Origin: Flammeovirgaceae bacterium UBA6059
GTDB taxonomy: Bacteria; Bacteroidota; Bacteroidia; Cytophagales; Cyclobacteriaceae
Direction: 5' to 3'
Length of the DNA: 64,000 nucleotides
NCBI GenBank assembly: GCA_002435755.1
Contig: DIYH01000030.1
Location: forward strand, 62,001-126,000
Of this stretch, positions 41,801-51,068 are shown in pieces. The translations under genes and the position numbers were made by a program. Under the pieces are notes generated by a model. The model had not been told where the DNA came from. It was given only the letters and a program-made list of their open reading frames with translations, and did not search any database. Every line of letters begins with the position of its first letter. Position 1 is the stretch's first letter.

Positions 41801-43156
41801 TCAGCTATTAGAAGGCACTTCTATTGTGGAGATATTCATAACCAACTCGGACCTTTCTTCGACTTTAAATGATTCACTCATCCTCATTCCAACTAACCAA
41901 ATGATGTCCCTTTCATCTTTTAAAACCAGCTGTCTCGATTTAAGATTGAGAGGTATCTTTTCATCAATCAAGATGTCGGAAATCTTTTTCCTTCCCCTCA
42001 TGCCTAACGGCTGAATAGTATCCCCTTGTTGCCATCTACGAAGTGTCAGTGGCCATAGGACCTTATCGACATCAACCTGAAGCACCTCCCTTGATCGATC
42101 CAATTCCCAATCTTTCCTAGGGACAATATCAAGTTTAAAGCGAAAGTCGCTAAAGCCATGTTCTCCGGGCCCCTTGATGGTCAGCTTTTTAATACCTTCT
42201 TGCTTTAAAGGAGTTATCACCAACTGCTCCCGATCATAGACTAACTCATATTCCCGGGACTTAAATTGACGTCCTGTCCTTGGTTGACTTGGATCAATGA
42301 TCTGATCAATCTCTGCATAAGAGAATCCAAACGGTTTGATCAGTTCGGTCAGAATTAAAGTTCTATGTTGACTTCTGTCTAACTGCTTCAGGGATATATA
42401 GACAATCTCTCCATCCTTTCTTTGAACCTTCCGCCTCCATTCTTCTATTTGCTCCGAGAGCCATGTCTCTACCTTGAGTATTCGCTCTGAGGAATTCCAT
42501 ATCGATTGCTCAACTGAAGGGTTGATCTGCTTGAGCAATGGCATCACCTTATTCCTGATCAGATTTCGGCTGTATTTGTTAGAGGCGTTGGAAGTGTCTT
42601 CGCGCCATACTATACCTTCAGTCCTGGCAAAGGCTTCTATCTCCTCTCGGGTAAATGACATTAAAGGTCTCAGCAATTGACCTTTTAAAGGTTGAATACC
42701 ATGTAATCCCGCAATGCCTGTTCCTTTGGTTAGATTAAAAAGGACAGTTTCGGCATGATCCCCCTTATGATGTGCAGTGCAGAGCAAATCGAACTTATTC
42801 TTTATCAGTAGCTCTTCAAACCATGTGTATCTCAATTCACGGGCAGCCATCTGCGTTGAGATCCCACGTGCTTCGGATACTGACAAAGTATCAAAGCTTT
42901 GAGTTGTGCATCGAATATTGTACTTGTCACATGCACCTTTTACAAACTGCTCGTCTTCATTCGAGTCTTCACCCCTCAGATTGAAATTGCAGTGCGCAAC
43001 TTCAAATGGTAGCCCCACTTTGTTAAACAGGTGGAGCATAACCATACTGTCTATGCCCCCACTAATAGCAAGTAAATATCGCGTTGCGCCCGGATCATCT
43101 ATGTATTCGGATAGGAAGGTAGAAAAGCGATCAAAAAAGCTGTGAGAAGCTGACAT
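41801..43156 (-). CDS. tilS: tRNA(Ile)-lysidine synthetase
   Basis: A 451-residue TilS that puts lysidine at C34 of tRNA-Ile(CAU). The PP-loop AISGGIDSMVM is at about residues 30-40 and VAHCNFNLRGEDSNEDEQFV and CTAHHKGDHAETVLFNLTKGTG follow. The C-terminal domain has LTLRRWQQGDTIQPLGMRGRKKISDIL. The frame is open 13 codons further upstream, but MSASHSFFDRF at 43156 is a more natural start. It is divergent from the OstA-like gene. Confidence 0.96.
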   Translation of the reverse strand: MSASHSFFDRFSTFLSEYIDDPGATRYLLAISGGIDSMVMLHLFNKVGLPFEVAHCNFNLRGEDSNEDEQFVKGACDKYNIRCTTQSFDTLSVSEARGISTQMAARELRYTWFEELLIKNKFDLLCTAHHKGDHAETVLFNLTKGTGIAGLHGIQPLKGQLLRPLMSFTREEIEAFARTEGIVWREDTSNASNKYSRNLIRNKVMPLLKQINPSVEQSIWNSSERILKVETWLSEQIEEWRRKVQRKDGEIVYISLKQLDRSQHRTLILTELIKPFGFSYAEIDQIIDPSQPRTGRQFKSREYELVYDREQLVITPLKQEGIKKLTIKGPGEHGFSDFRFKLDIVPRKDWELDRSREVLQVDVDKVLWPLTLRRWQQGDTIQPLGMRGRKKISDILIDEKIPLNLKSRQLVLKDERDIIWLVGMRMSESFKVEERSELVMNISTIEVPSNS

Positions 43157-43254
43157 ATTACGAAAATACTTAATACAACATTCTCGTAAGTACAATTATA
43201 GTGATCGAGTGGATACCCTCGGCTTGTGAGTTTCGTTGTTGCTAAGAACTAAGT

Positions 43255-43262
43255 TAGTTTTG
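43255..43262 (+). promoter_or_regulatory. -7 promoter box of the OstA-like gene, next to its start codon
   Basis: TAGTTTTG matches TAnnTTTG and ends five bases before the ATG at 43268. The transcript would have almost no leader. Confidence 0.5.
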
Positions 43263-43267
43263 TGATC

Positions 43268-44899
43268 ATGCGACAGCACTCATTTTTGATCTTCGTTTTG
43301 CTATTCGCCTTGAGCCTGTCCGGACATGCTCAGCGCAATAAGAAATTGAGGTATAAAGCAGATAAGCTGGAGTTTATGAAGATCGACGGTCAGCAGGTAC
43401 GTAAACTGACAGATAACGTCGTTTTCACACAAAAAACGACCAAGATCTATTGCGATTCCTCTTATTTCTATCCCAAGGAAAATCGAATGGAGGCCTTTGG
43501 TAAAGTACGGATCGTAGATGATACAGTAGTGATCACCTCTCGTAAACTTACTTATGATGGTGAAAACAGGAAAGCGCTGCTTCGGGAAGATGTGGTTTAT
43601 AACAATGGTCACCAAACGCTTTACACTGATTTTCTCAATTATGGATTAGATACCAGGATTGGTGAGTTCTTCAATGGAGGCGAACTCATTGATGCTAACA
43701 ATACGCTGACAAGTAAAGTGGGCATCTATTATTCTCTGCAAGAATATGCTGTGTTCCGAAGGGAAGTAGTGCTTGTATCTCCTGAGTACACGTTAAAGTC
43801 TGACACGCTTAACTACAATACTGTAACGAAAGTAGCTGTCACTCCAGGACCTACCGAGATCATTACTCCTGATGGAGTAAAGCTTGACGCGCTTGGAGGA
43901 GAGTATCTGACCGAACGAAAGATCACTGAGTTTGTGGATGGTGAGGTTGAAACTCAGGACTATTTCCTGGAGGGCAATGAGCTATTTCTTAACGATTTAG
44001 AGCAATTCTATACCGCCAAAGGTGATGTACACCTCACTGCTAAAGCCCGTGATGTGATCATCATCGGAGAGGAGGGTCTGTACTACAAGGCATTGGGTCT
44101 TAGCAAGATCTATGGCCAACCAGTTATGAAAAAGATGATGCAACAGGATACTTTTTACTTGACTGCTGATACGCTTTATGCTATCGAAAGTCCTGTGCCA
44201 GAAGAGAAGCGGATCTTAGCCTATCACAATGTGAAGATCTTTAAATCTGACCTACAGGGCAAGGCCGATTCTATAGCCTATTTTTTGTCTGACTCCATCA
44301 TCCGTCTTTATAATGACCCAATCTTATGGGCCAACTTCAGTCAGATCACCGCGGATTCTATTGGCATACAGCTTGTCAATAATCTCATCGATTCTATGAT
44401 TTTAAGGAAGAACAGCTTCATTGTCTCCGAAGACTCCATGAAGCAGTTTAACCAGATCAAAGGTCGTAATATGGTCGCAAGATTCGACTCTTCTCGTATT
44501 GACAACATTGATGTCACTGGTAACGGAGAGAGTATCTATTATTTACTGGACGAAGGAGATTCTATACTCATGGGGCTCAATAAAATGATCTGCAGTGATA
44601 TGAAGATCCGTTTTGGGGCGAATAACGAATTGAGCAATATCACCTTTTACAAGAATCCGGAAGCGAGACTAATTCCACCACATGAAATCAAGAGGGAAGA
44701 TACCAGGCTAGATGGTTTTAGCTGGAGGCTGTCCGAAAAGCCTGACCTTTATGAAGTGGCTTACTATCTAAAACCTGAAGATGAGATCAAAAAACCTCCG
44801 ATTGAGGTCAAAGAGGTGGACCCCTCCATTAAACCTCGTATTCAGAAGAAAAAGAAACCCGACAAGTCAGAGGAAGAAACTAAAGTTGGAGGCAACTAA
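43268..44899 (+). CDS. OstA-like (LptA/LptD N-terminal type) outer-membrane assembly protein
   Basis: A 543-residue exported protein with signal peptide (MRQHSFLIFVLLFALSLSGHAQ). The body repeats the beta-jellyroll pattern of OstA/LptA: DKLEFMKIDGQQVRKLTDNVVFTQ, FYPKENRMEAFGKVRIVDDTVVITSRKL, YTAKGDVHLTA and others. The C-terminal 40 residues are lysine- and proline-rich. It probably carries LPS across the periplasm. The ATG at 43268 is chosen over a GTG two codons before it. A bamD gene follows, consistent with an outer-membrane biogenesis cluster. Confidence 0.88.
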   Translation: MRQHSFLIFVLLFALSLSGHAQRNKKLRYKADKLEFMKIDGQQVRKLTDNVVFTQKTTKIYCDSSYFYPKENRMEAFGKVRIVDDTVVITSRKLTYDGENRKALLREDVVYNNGHQTLYTDFLNYGLDTRIGEFFNGGELIDANNTLTSKVGIYYSLQEYAVFRREVVLVSPEYTLKSDTLNYNTVTKVAVTPGPTEIITPDGVKLDALGGEYLTERKITEFVDGEVETQDYFLEGNELFLNDLEQFYTAKGDVHLTAKARDVIIIGEEGLYYKALGLSKIYGQPVMKKMMQQDTFYLTADTLYAIESPVPEEKRILAYHNVKIFKSDLQGKADSIAYFLSDSIIRLYNDPILWANFSQITADSIGIQLVNNLIDSMILRKNSFIVSEDSMKQFNQIKGRNMVARFDSSRIDNIDVTGNGESIYYLLDEGDSILMGLNKMICSDMKIRFGANNELSNITFYKNPEARLIPPHEIKREDTRLDGFSWRLSEKPDLYEVAYYLKPEDEIKKPPIEVKEVDPSIKPRIQKKKKPDKSEEETKVGGN

Positions 44900-44919
44900 A
44901 CTGCTTTGAAGTACATTTT

Positions 44920-44950
44920 GAATAGAGACCATTTAGGCTATTCTCTTTTG
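44920..44950 (+). terminator. Possible terminator after the OstA-like gene
   Basis: GAATAG / CTATTC arms with a 12-base loop are followed by TCTTTTG, about 20 bases after the stop. The stem is short, so this is a weak call. Confidence 0.3.
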
Positions 44951-45016
44951 TTCAAATCACACAACCAAGCCATACAGGTCATCGTTGACTGCATTGTTAA
45001 TTATCCATGATACCAC

Positions 45017-45024
45017 TATCTTTG
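45017..45024 (+). promoter_or_regulatory. -7 promoter box of bamD
   Basis: TATCTTTG matches TAnnTTTG and ends seven bases before the ATG at 45032. A very short leader is implied. Confidence 0.55.
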
Positions 45025-45031
45025 CACGCTT

Positions 45032-45850
45032 ATGTCAAAAATGGGGCTTAAAGGCTTTTTTTATATACTTCTTGTAGGACTATTGAGTGGTGCTTGCTCA
45101 GAATTCCGTCAAATTCAAAAAAATGGTGACTGGAAGGAAAAGTATGATGCCGCTATAAAATATTATCAGGAAGAAGACTACTACAAGGCTAGTGTCCTAT
45201 TCGAGGATATCCTTCCAATCATTCGGGGTACAGAACAAGCAGAGTTGGCAAATTTCTACTTTGCTTATTCCTACTATTATCAGCGTCAGTACGTGCTGAG
45301 TGGCCATCATTTCAAAACTTTCTTCGACACATACAACAGAAGCGAGTACGCCATGGAGGCCCTGTACATGCACGGTTACTCTTTATATCTCCAGTCTTCT
45401 GATTTCAACCTTGATCAGTCAGGTACCTATCAGGCGGTAGCTGCTCTACAGACATTCATCAATAGATATCCCTACAGTGAGTATGCCGAGAAGGCTACAG
45501 AAGTACTCGACGAAATGCAATATAAGCTTGAAACCAAAGCGTTTAACAATGCCTACGAGTACTACAAGCTTAGAAGGTACAAATCAGCGATCGTCGCTTT
45601 TGAGAATTTCCAGAAAGACTGGCCTGATTCTCGTTATCAAGAGCGTGTCGCATTTTTACTGCTCGATACAGAGTACTCGCTTGCCAGAGAGAGCATCGCC
45701 TCAGTACAAAAAGAGCGTTTTGAGAAAGCGCTTGAGTATTACCAAAATCTTTTGGATGGCTACCCAGGCAGTGAATACCTCAAAGAAGCAGAAAACATGT
45801 ATGACGATTCGGTGAATCGTATTCAAAAAATGTCCGACAATACACTTTAA
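45032..45850 (+). CDS. bamD: Outer membrane assembly lipoprotein BamD
   Basis: A 272-residue lipoprotein with signal peptide ending in LLSGACSEF (lipobox cysteine near residue 22). The mature part is made of TPR-like helical pairs: KYDAAIKYYQEEDYYKASVLFEDIL, ANFYFAYSYYYQRQYVLSGHHFKTF, FINRYPYSEYAEKATEVLDEM, and KALEYYQNLLDGYPGSEYLKEAE. This is the BamD (YfiO) architecture that helps BamA fold outer-membrane proteins. The omega-subunit gene follows after four bases, an order common in Bacteroidota. Confidence 0.93.
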   Translation: MSKMGLKGFFYILLVGLLSGACSEFRQIQKNGDWKEKYDAAIKYYQEEDYYKASVLFEDILPIIRGTEQAELANFYFAYSYYYQRQYVLSGHHFKTFFDTYNRSEYAMEALYMHGYSLYLQSSDFNLDQSGTYQAVAALQTFINRYPYSEYAEKATEVLDEMQYKLETKAFNNAYEYYKLRRYKSAIVAFENFQKDWPDSRYQERVAFLLLDTEYSLARESIASVQKERFEKALEYYQNLLDGYPGSEYLKEAENMYDDSVNRIQKMSDNTL

Positions 45851-45854
45851 AAAT

Positions 45855-46172
45855 ATGGCTACACAATCATCATTGATCACCCGCGATAACGACGAGTTGT
45901 CAGCACCTACCGGAAATATCTATCAGAGCCTGGTAGTGATCGGTAAAAGAGCACGTCAGATCTCAGCAGCTCAGAAAGAAGAGCTAAGTAACAAACTATC
46001 AGAGTTTGCCTCAACAGTAGACAACTTGGAAGAGATATTCGAAAATAGAGAGCAAATCGAAATTTCTAAGTTTTATGAGCGCATGCCTAAGTCCACTAGC
46101 GTGGCAACCGATGAGTTTCTCGAAGGTAAACTGTACATCCGCAAGAACGAGGAAGAGGAAGAAAATAACTAA
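45855..46172 (+). CDS. rpoZ: DNA-directed RNA polymerase omega subunit, Bacteroidota type
   Basis: A 105-residue protein with the Rpb6/omega core TGNIYQSLVVIGKRARQI followed by an acidic helical tail. Bacteroidota omega proteins are longer and more divergent than the Escherichia one and are usually found between bamD and coaBC, as here. It helps assemble RNA polymerase. The gene runs into coaBC after nine bases. Confidence 0.85.
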   Translation: MATQSSLITRDNDELSAPTGNIYQSLVVIGKRARQISAAQKEELSNKLSEFASTVDNLEEIFENREQIEISKFYERMPKSTSVATDEFLEGKLYIRKNEEEEENN

Positions 46173-46181
46173 TTTCCCTGC

Positions 46182-47384
46182 ATGCTCCAGGGACGCAAAA
46201 TCCTAATAGGTGTATGCGGCAGTATAGCCGCATACAAAATACCCATCTTAGTAAGGCTCCTCATTAAAGCAGGAGCAGAAGTTAAGGTCATTCAAACCAC
46301 TTCTTCGAAGGCATTTGTAACGCCAGTCGCACTAGCCACAGTTTCCAAAAATCCTGTCCTTACTGACTTCATCAAAGATGACACAGGTCAATGGCACAAC
46401 CACATAGATTTAGGATTATGGGCCGACCTAATGCTCATTGCTCCATTGAGTGCGAACACCCTTGCTAAGCTCTCCAATGGCATCTGTGATAACTTGCTTA
46501 CAGCTGTATACCTGTCCGCCAGATGCCCTGTGATGCTGGCACCTGCTATGGACCTGGATATGTACAAGCACCCCTCCACTTTGCGTAACCTCGCTATCGT
46601 AACTGAATATGGCAATACAGTCATCCCTCCCGACAAGGGTGAGCTAGCCAGTGGCTTAGTTGGCGAAGGTCGAATGCCAGAACCTGAGACCCTTCTTGGT
46701 CATGTTAAAGATCATTTTGAGGAAAGTGATTCATTGATGGGGAAGAAAGTATTGATCACCTCAGGCCCAACTTATGAGTCTATCGATCCTGTAAGGTTTA
46801 TCGGCAATCATTCTTCCGGTAAGATGGGCTTGGCCCTTGCAGAAGAGGCAGCCAAACGGGGAGCTTCTGTAACAATGGTAAGCGGTCCATCTGCCTTGAG
46901 TCCGAGACATAGCTCAATCTCCGAATGGAAGGTAAGCTCAGCAGGCGAGATGTATGAAGCCACGAAGAGTGAGTTCCCAAGCTCCGATATAGCCATCTTC
47001 GCTGCGGCCGTCTCAGACTATCGACCTGAAGAAGTAGCCTCGCAGAAGATCAAAAAAGAAAAGGATGAGTTCGTTATCAAACTCGTCAAAAACAAGGATA
47101 TCGCCCAGGAGATGGGTAAGGCTAAGAAACCCAACCAATTCACGGTAGGTTTTGCTCTGGAGACAGAACATGAAGGTGAGCATGCACAGCAAAAGCTGGC
47201 AAAGAAGAACCTGGATTTGATTGTTTTGAATTCCCTTAATGATGGAGGTGCAGGATTTTCGCATGAAACGAACAAGGTGACCATCTACGAAAAGACAGGA
47301 GGATCGAAGGAATATGAACTAAAGCACAAAAGTCAGGTAGCAAAAGACATTTTTGATCACATTGTAGACGTTATCCCTTCATGA
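46182..47384 (+). CDS. coaBC: Bifunctional phosphopantothenoylcysteine decarboxylase/synthetase
   Basis: A 400-residue CoaBC (Dfp). The flavin-binding CoaC part (1-180) has GVCGSIAAYKIPILVRLL, the histidine block WHNHIDLGLWADLMLIAPLS, and PAMDLDMYKHP. The CoaB part (190-400) has TSGPTYESIDPVRFIGNHSSGKMG and AAVSDYRPE, with KKNLDLIVLNSL near the end. It makes 4'-phosphopantetheine from phosphopantothenate and cysteine for CoA. It overlaps the next gene by four bases (ATGA). Confidence 0.97.
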   Translation: MLQGRKILIGVCGSIAAYKIPILVRLLIKAGAEVKVIQTTSSKAFVTPVALATVSKNPVLTDFIKDDTGQWHNHIDLGLWADLMLIAPLSANTLAKLSNGICDNLLTAVYLSARCPVMLAPAMDLDMYKHPSTLRNLAIVTEYGNTVIPPDKGELASGLVGEGRMPEPETLLGHVKDHFEESDSLMGKKVLITSGPTYESIDPVRFIGNHSSGKMGLALAEEAAKRGASVTMVSGPSALSPRHSSISEWKVSSAGEMYEATKSEFPSSDIAIFAAAVSDYRPEEVASQKIKKEKDEFVIKLVKNKDIAQEMGKAKKPNQFTVGFALETEHEGEHAQQKLAKKNLDLIVLNSLNDGGAGFSHETNKVTIYEKTGGSKEYELKHKSQVAKDIFDHIVDVIPS

Positions 47385-48283
47385 TGAGAAGTATCTTCAT
47401 AGTATTCCTATTACTGGTATCGACATACACCATCACTTCGGGCCAGGAGCTCAACTGTAGAGTGGTGATTGACGCACAGCAAGTGCAATCTACTGAGCGC
47501 GATATTTTCAGTGAGATGGAGATCGCCTTTGCGCAATTTCTAAACGACCGCAAGTGGACTGATGACAACTTCACCAATGACGAGCGCATCAACTGCAATC
47601 TGATCATCAATGTCTCCTCTATGCCATCCATTGGTAATTTCGAGGCATCAGTACAGATATTGTCAGCGAGACCTGTCTATGGTACTAACTACGAGTCTAT
47701 TCTACTCAATTTTGGAGACCGTGACTGGACATTTGAGTATGCTCCTTCACAACCACTCAACTATAATGACAATGCCTTTAATAACAATATCACCTCTCTT
47801 CTTGCTTTCTATGCCTATGTAATTATCGGTCTGGACTATGATAGCTTTGAGAACATGGCAGGTCAGCCATATCTCGAAAGAGCATGGCAAGTAGTCAATA
47901 ATGCACAACAATCGGGTTTTGCAGGATGGAACCAGTTTGGATCTATCAGAAATCGCTACTGGCTTGCAGAAAACCTGATCAACCAGCAGATGGAACCAAT
48001 TCGTGAGTCCATTTACAGCTATCATAGACTAGGCATGGACATCATGCAAGATGATCCGGAAAAGGCGAGAACAACTATTGTCGAAGGGCTGAAACAAATA
48101 CAGGAAGTGAACAATATTCGTCCACGGGCTATACTCACTATCTCATATCTGGATGCTAAAACAGATGAGTTGGCCAATGTCTTCGCTCAAGGCAATCCCT
48201 CAGTGAGGCGAAACGCCTACAACATCGTCACTCAAGTAGATCCTAGTAAAGCTGAATCATTGAAGAAGATGATTCAAAACTGA
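47381..48283 (+). CDS. porD: PorD-type (DUF4835) exported protein
   Basis: A 300-residue protein with signal peptide (MMRSIFIVFLLLVSTYTITSGQ). The mature part starts ELNCRVVIDAQQVQSTERDIF and holds QILSARPVYGTNYESILLNFGDRDWTFEY and LAFYAYVIIGLDYDSFE, which match the DUF4835 family as I recall it. That family, in the same place between coaBC and recN, is named PorD of the type IX secretion system in current annotations. Its exact task is not settled. It overlaps coaBC by four bases and is followed after two bases by the small LSm-like gene. Confidence 0.82.
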   Translation: MMRSIFIVFLLLVSTYTITSGQELNCRVVIDAQQVQSTERDIFSEMEIAFAQFLNDRKWTDDNFTNDERINCNLIINVSSMPSIGNFEASVQILSARPVYGTNYESILLNFGDRDWTFEYAPSQPLNYNDNAFNNNITSLLAFYAYVIIGLDYDSFENMAGQPYLERAWQVVNNAQQSGFAGWNQFGSIRNRYWLAENLINQQMEPIRESIYSYHRLGMDIMQDDPEKARTTIVEGLKQIQEVNNIRPRAILTISYLDAKTDELANVFAQGNPSVRRNAYNIVTQVDPSKAESLKKMIQN

Positions 48284-48285
48284 TC

Positions 48286-48507
48286 ATGTCCAAGCGACAA
48301 AAAAGGATATCTGTACCAGATATCCTCAAACATCTTGATGAGCTAATCGGCCAAAAGCTATCCGTAGTGCTCAATGACAAAAGCGTTATCTACGTGGAGT
48401 TACTTTCCTTCAAAAACAATAATTTTGAAGCCAAGGACCTCATCAGGCGAAAGCACACAATAGCTCTCGAATCCATAGATGAGATCATCTTAGAACTGGA
48501 TGCTTAG
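48286..48507 (+). CDS. Small protein with LSm/Hfq-like layout, 73 aa
   Basis: A 73-residue basic protein. An N-terminal helix (VPDILKHLDELIG) is followed by what reads as a five-strand barrel: QKLSVVLNDKSVIYVELLSFKNNNFEAKD, then HTIALESIDEIILEL. This follows the LSm pattern of helix, Sm1 with a central turn, and a short Sm2 that ends in I..I. I do not recognise an established family, and the Hfq RNA-contact residues (such as the YKH near the end) are not exact. It lies two bases after porD and overlaps recN by eight bases. Confidence 0.6.
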   Translation: MSKRQKRISVPDILKHLDELIGQKLSVVLNDKSVIYVELLSFKNNNFEAKDLIRRKHTIALESIDEIILELDA

Positions 48508-50152
48508 CCAACTTAAAATCCAAAATTATGCACTTATTGAATCTCTACAGATGGAACCGTCTGCGGAGCTCAATATCATCACTGGCGAGACAGGTGCAGG
48601 TAAGTCGATCATGCTTGGCGCTGTTGGGTTATTGTTAGGTAATCGCGCGGATACCAAAGTACTCTTCAACACTGATCAGAAGTGCATTATCGAAGGTGCA
48701 TTTGACATATCACCTTATCAATTGTCTGATTGGTTTGAGATTGAGGATCTGGACTATGAAGATCAAAGCATTATCAGGCGAGAGATAACACCTAGCGGAA
48801 AATCGAGGGCCTTCATCAACGATACACCGGTCACACTCGATGTGTTGAAGCGGTTAGGTATCAAATTGATGGATGTACACTCTCAGCATGATAATCTCAA
48901 TATTGGAGACCAGAGATACCAACTTGAGGTGCTTGATCTGTTTGCACAGCATCCAAGCCTGATCACTGAATACAAGCATCACTATCGAGACTATCAAAAG
49001 GCAACAAAACACTACCATGAGTTGAAGTCCACAGCTGACCAGTTAAAACAGGAGGCGGACTTTTTCCAGTTTCAGTATGATGAACTGAGCAAGGCGTCAT
49101 TAACAGGAGACGAGCAGGAAGCTTTGGAGTTGGAGCTTGAAGAGCTCGAGAATGCTGAAGACATAAAACATAAACTAAATCAATTCATCTCGCTACTTAG
49201 TGATGAAGAGCTAGGGGCGAATAATCAGTTAAGCACTGCTTCGTCAGTAGTGCAGCAGCTTAGCCGGTTTGGAGAAGATTACCAACAGATTCAAGAGCGC
49301 CTCCAGTCCACCTTGATTGAGATGCAAGATATACTTGAAGAAGCGCATAAAATCGAGGAGCGGGTCATCCACGATCCAGCAAGAATAGAGGAAGTCAAAG
49401 ACCGGCTTAGCTTGATTTTTAGTCTTCAGCAAAAGCACAGGGTTCAGACCATCGAAGAACTATTAACTCTCCAGGCAGAGTTGGAACAGAAAGTCGAGCA
49501 GACCGCTAATATAGACGCTGATCTGGATGCCACTAAAGTTATGATGAACGATCAGCTCAGGTTAACTGAAGCTAGTGCGCAAAAGCTATCCAAATCACGT
49601 AGAGCGGTACAAAAAGGGCTTGGCGAACAGATATCAACACTTTTAAGAAAGCTTGGGGTGCCAGAAGCCTCTTTTGAAGTAGCCATCAGCGATCAGGAAC
49701 TCAATCATTCCGGTAGGGATACAGTACAATTTCTCTTTAGTGCCAACAAGGGTGTGAAAGCTCAGGACATCCGTCAGGTGGCATCCGGAGGTGAGTTCTC
49801 TCGTCTAACGTTTTGTCTCAAATACATACTGGCTGACAAGACAGCACTACCGACGATCATATTTGATGAGATAGATACAGGTGTGTCTGGAGAGATCGCT
49901 AAAAAAATGGTAATTATGATGAAGGAAATGGCTAGTGCTCATCAGGTCATTGCCATCAGTCACTTACCTCAATTTGCGGCCAGAGGTGATCGACATTATT
50001 TCGTCTATAAAGACAATTCTTCAGAAAGAACGGTCAGTAAGGTCAAGCAACTTGAAGAAGATGAGCGAATCCTAGAGATTGCTAAGATGATCGATGGAGA
50101 CAATCCATCACAAAATGCAATGCAGAGTGCACGGGACCTTGTATCCCAATGA
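48500..50152 (+). CDS. recN: DNA repair protein RecN
   Basis: A 550-residue SMC-like ATPase for double-strand break repair. The Walker A is TGETGAGKSIMLGAVGLLLG near residue 30, long coiled-coil arms follow (EQEALELELEELENAED and others), and the C-terminal half has the ABC signature ASGGEFSRLTFCLKYI, Walker B PTIIFDEIDTGVSGE, and the H-loop VIAISHLPQ. Length and motif order are normal. It starts inside the small upstream gene. Confidence 0.96.
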   Translation: MLSQLKIQNYALIESLQMEPSAELNIITGETGAGKSIMLGAVGLLLGNRADTKVLFNTDQKCIIEGAFDISPYQLSDWFEIEDLDYEDQSIIRREITPSGKSRAFINDTPVTLDVLKRLGIKLMDVHSQHDNLNIGDQRYQLEVLDLFAQHPSLITEYKHHYRDYQKATKHYHELKSTADQLKQEADFFQFQYDELSKASLTGDEQEALELELEELENAEDIKHKLNQFISLLSDEELGANNQLSTASSVVQQLSRFGEDYQQIQERLQSTLIEMQDILEEAHKIEERVIHDPARIEEVKDRLSLIFSLQQKHRVQTIEELLTLQAELEQKVEQTANIDADLDATKVMMNDQLRLTEASAQKLSKSRRAVQKGLGEQISTLLRKLGVPEASFEVAISDQELNHSGRDTVQFLFSANKGVKAQDIRQVASGGEFSRLTFCLKYILADKTALPTIIFDEIDTGVSGEIAKKMVIMMKEMASAHQVIAISHLPQFAARGDRHYFVYKDNSSERTVSKVKQLEEDERILEIAKMIDGDNPSQNAMQSARDLVSQ

Positions 50153-50202
50153 TCAGGTAAGCATAAGTCAGTTGACATTCGAGAATAGATTCGGACATTC
50201 CC

Positions 50203-50210
50203 TATTTTTG
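50203..50210 (+). promoter_or_regulatory. -7 promoter box of fabI
   Basis: TATTTTTG matches TAnnTTTG, 28 bases before the ATG at 50239. Confidence 0.55.
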
Positions 50211-50238
50211 CCATCCATATCACAAAACAAAATCCATC

Positions 50239-51054
50239 ATGTCATATAATTTATTGAAAGGAAAAAAGGGGATCATTTCTGGTGCATTAGATGAAAACTC
50301 AATTGCATGGAAAGTGGCCGAGCGAGCTAAGGAAGAAGGTGCCACATTCACGCTTACCAATGCACCTATTGCACTTAGAATGGGAGGCATTCAGCAACTT
50401 GCTGAAAAATGTGAAGCAGAATTGATTCCAGCAGATGCTACCTCCACTGACGATATTGAAAACCTCTATCAAAAGTCAATGGAAGCACTGGGTGGCAAGG
50501 TAGATTTTGTACTGCACTCTATAGGTATGTCACCGAATGTTCGTAAAAACAAAGCATACGGAGACCTAAACTATGATTGGTTCCAAAAGTCTCTTGACAT
50601 CTCAGCACTCTCATTCCACAAAATGATGCAGACTGCTGAGAAGCTAGATGCAATCAACGAGTGGGGTTCCGTCCTAGGTCTATCGTACATAGCAGCACAA
50701 CGTACTTTCCCTTTCTACAATGATATGGCTGAAGCCAAATCACTACTTGAGTCTATCGCCCGCAGCTATGGTTATCGATACGGCAAGGCCAAAAAAGTGC
50801 GTGTCAATACGATTTCACAGTCTCCTACCCGTACTACCGCAGGATCCGGGATTAGCGGTTTTGATTCATTCTTTGACTTTGCCGACAGCATGTCTGCATT
50901 GGGCAATGCTCCCGCAGAAGATTGTGCTAACTATTGTCTCTTTCTCTTTTCTGATCTTAGCAGAATGATCACCATGCAGAACCTCTACCACGATGGAGGG
51001 TTCTCCAATATGGGCATCTCTGAGGAGATCATTGAAGCATACGGCAAGAAGTAA
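50239..51054 (+). CDS. fabI: Enoyl-[acyl-carrier-protein] reductase (NADH)
   Basis: A 271-residue short-chain dehydrogenase of the FabI type. It has the altered glycine motif GALDENSIAWKVAERAKEEGA and the active-site sequence FPFYNDMAEAKSLLESIAR, with Y and K spaced YxxxxxxK. HSIGMSPN and INTISQSPTRTTAGSGISGF are further family blocks. It reduces trans-2-enoyl-ACP in fatty acid elongation and is the expected target of triclosan-like inhibitors. A -7 box upstream shows its own promoter. Confidence 0.96.
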   Translation: MSYNLLKGKKGIISGALDENSIAWKVAERAKEEGATFTLTNAPIALRMGGIQQLAEKCEAELIPADATSTDDIENLYQKSMEALGGKVDFVLHSIGMSPNVRKNKAYGDLNYDWFQKSLDISALSFHKMMQTAEKLDAINEWGSVLGLSYIAAQRTFPFYNDMAEAKSLLESIARSYGYRYGKAKKVRVNTISQSPTRTTAGSGISGFDSFFDFADSMSALGNAPAEDCANYCLFLFSDLSRMITMQNLYHDGGFSNMGISEEIIEAYGKK

Positions 51055-51068
51055 GGCCTCACTTTTGT

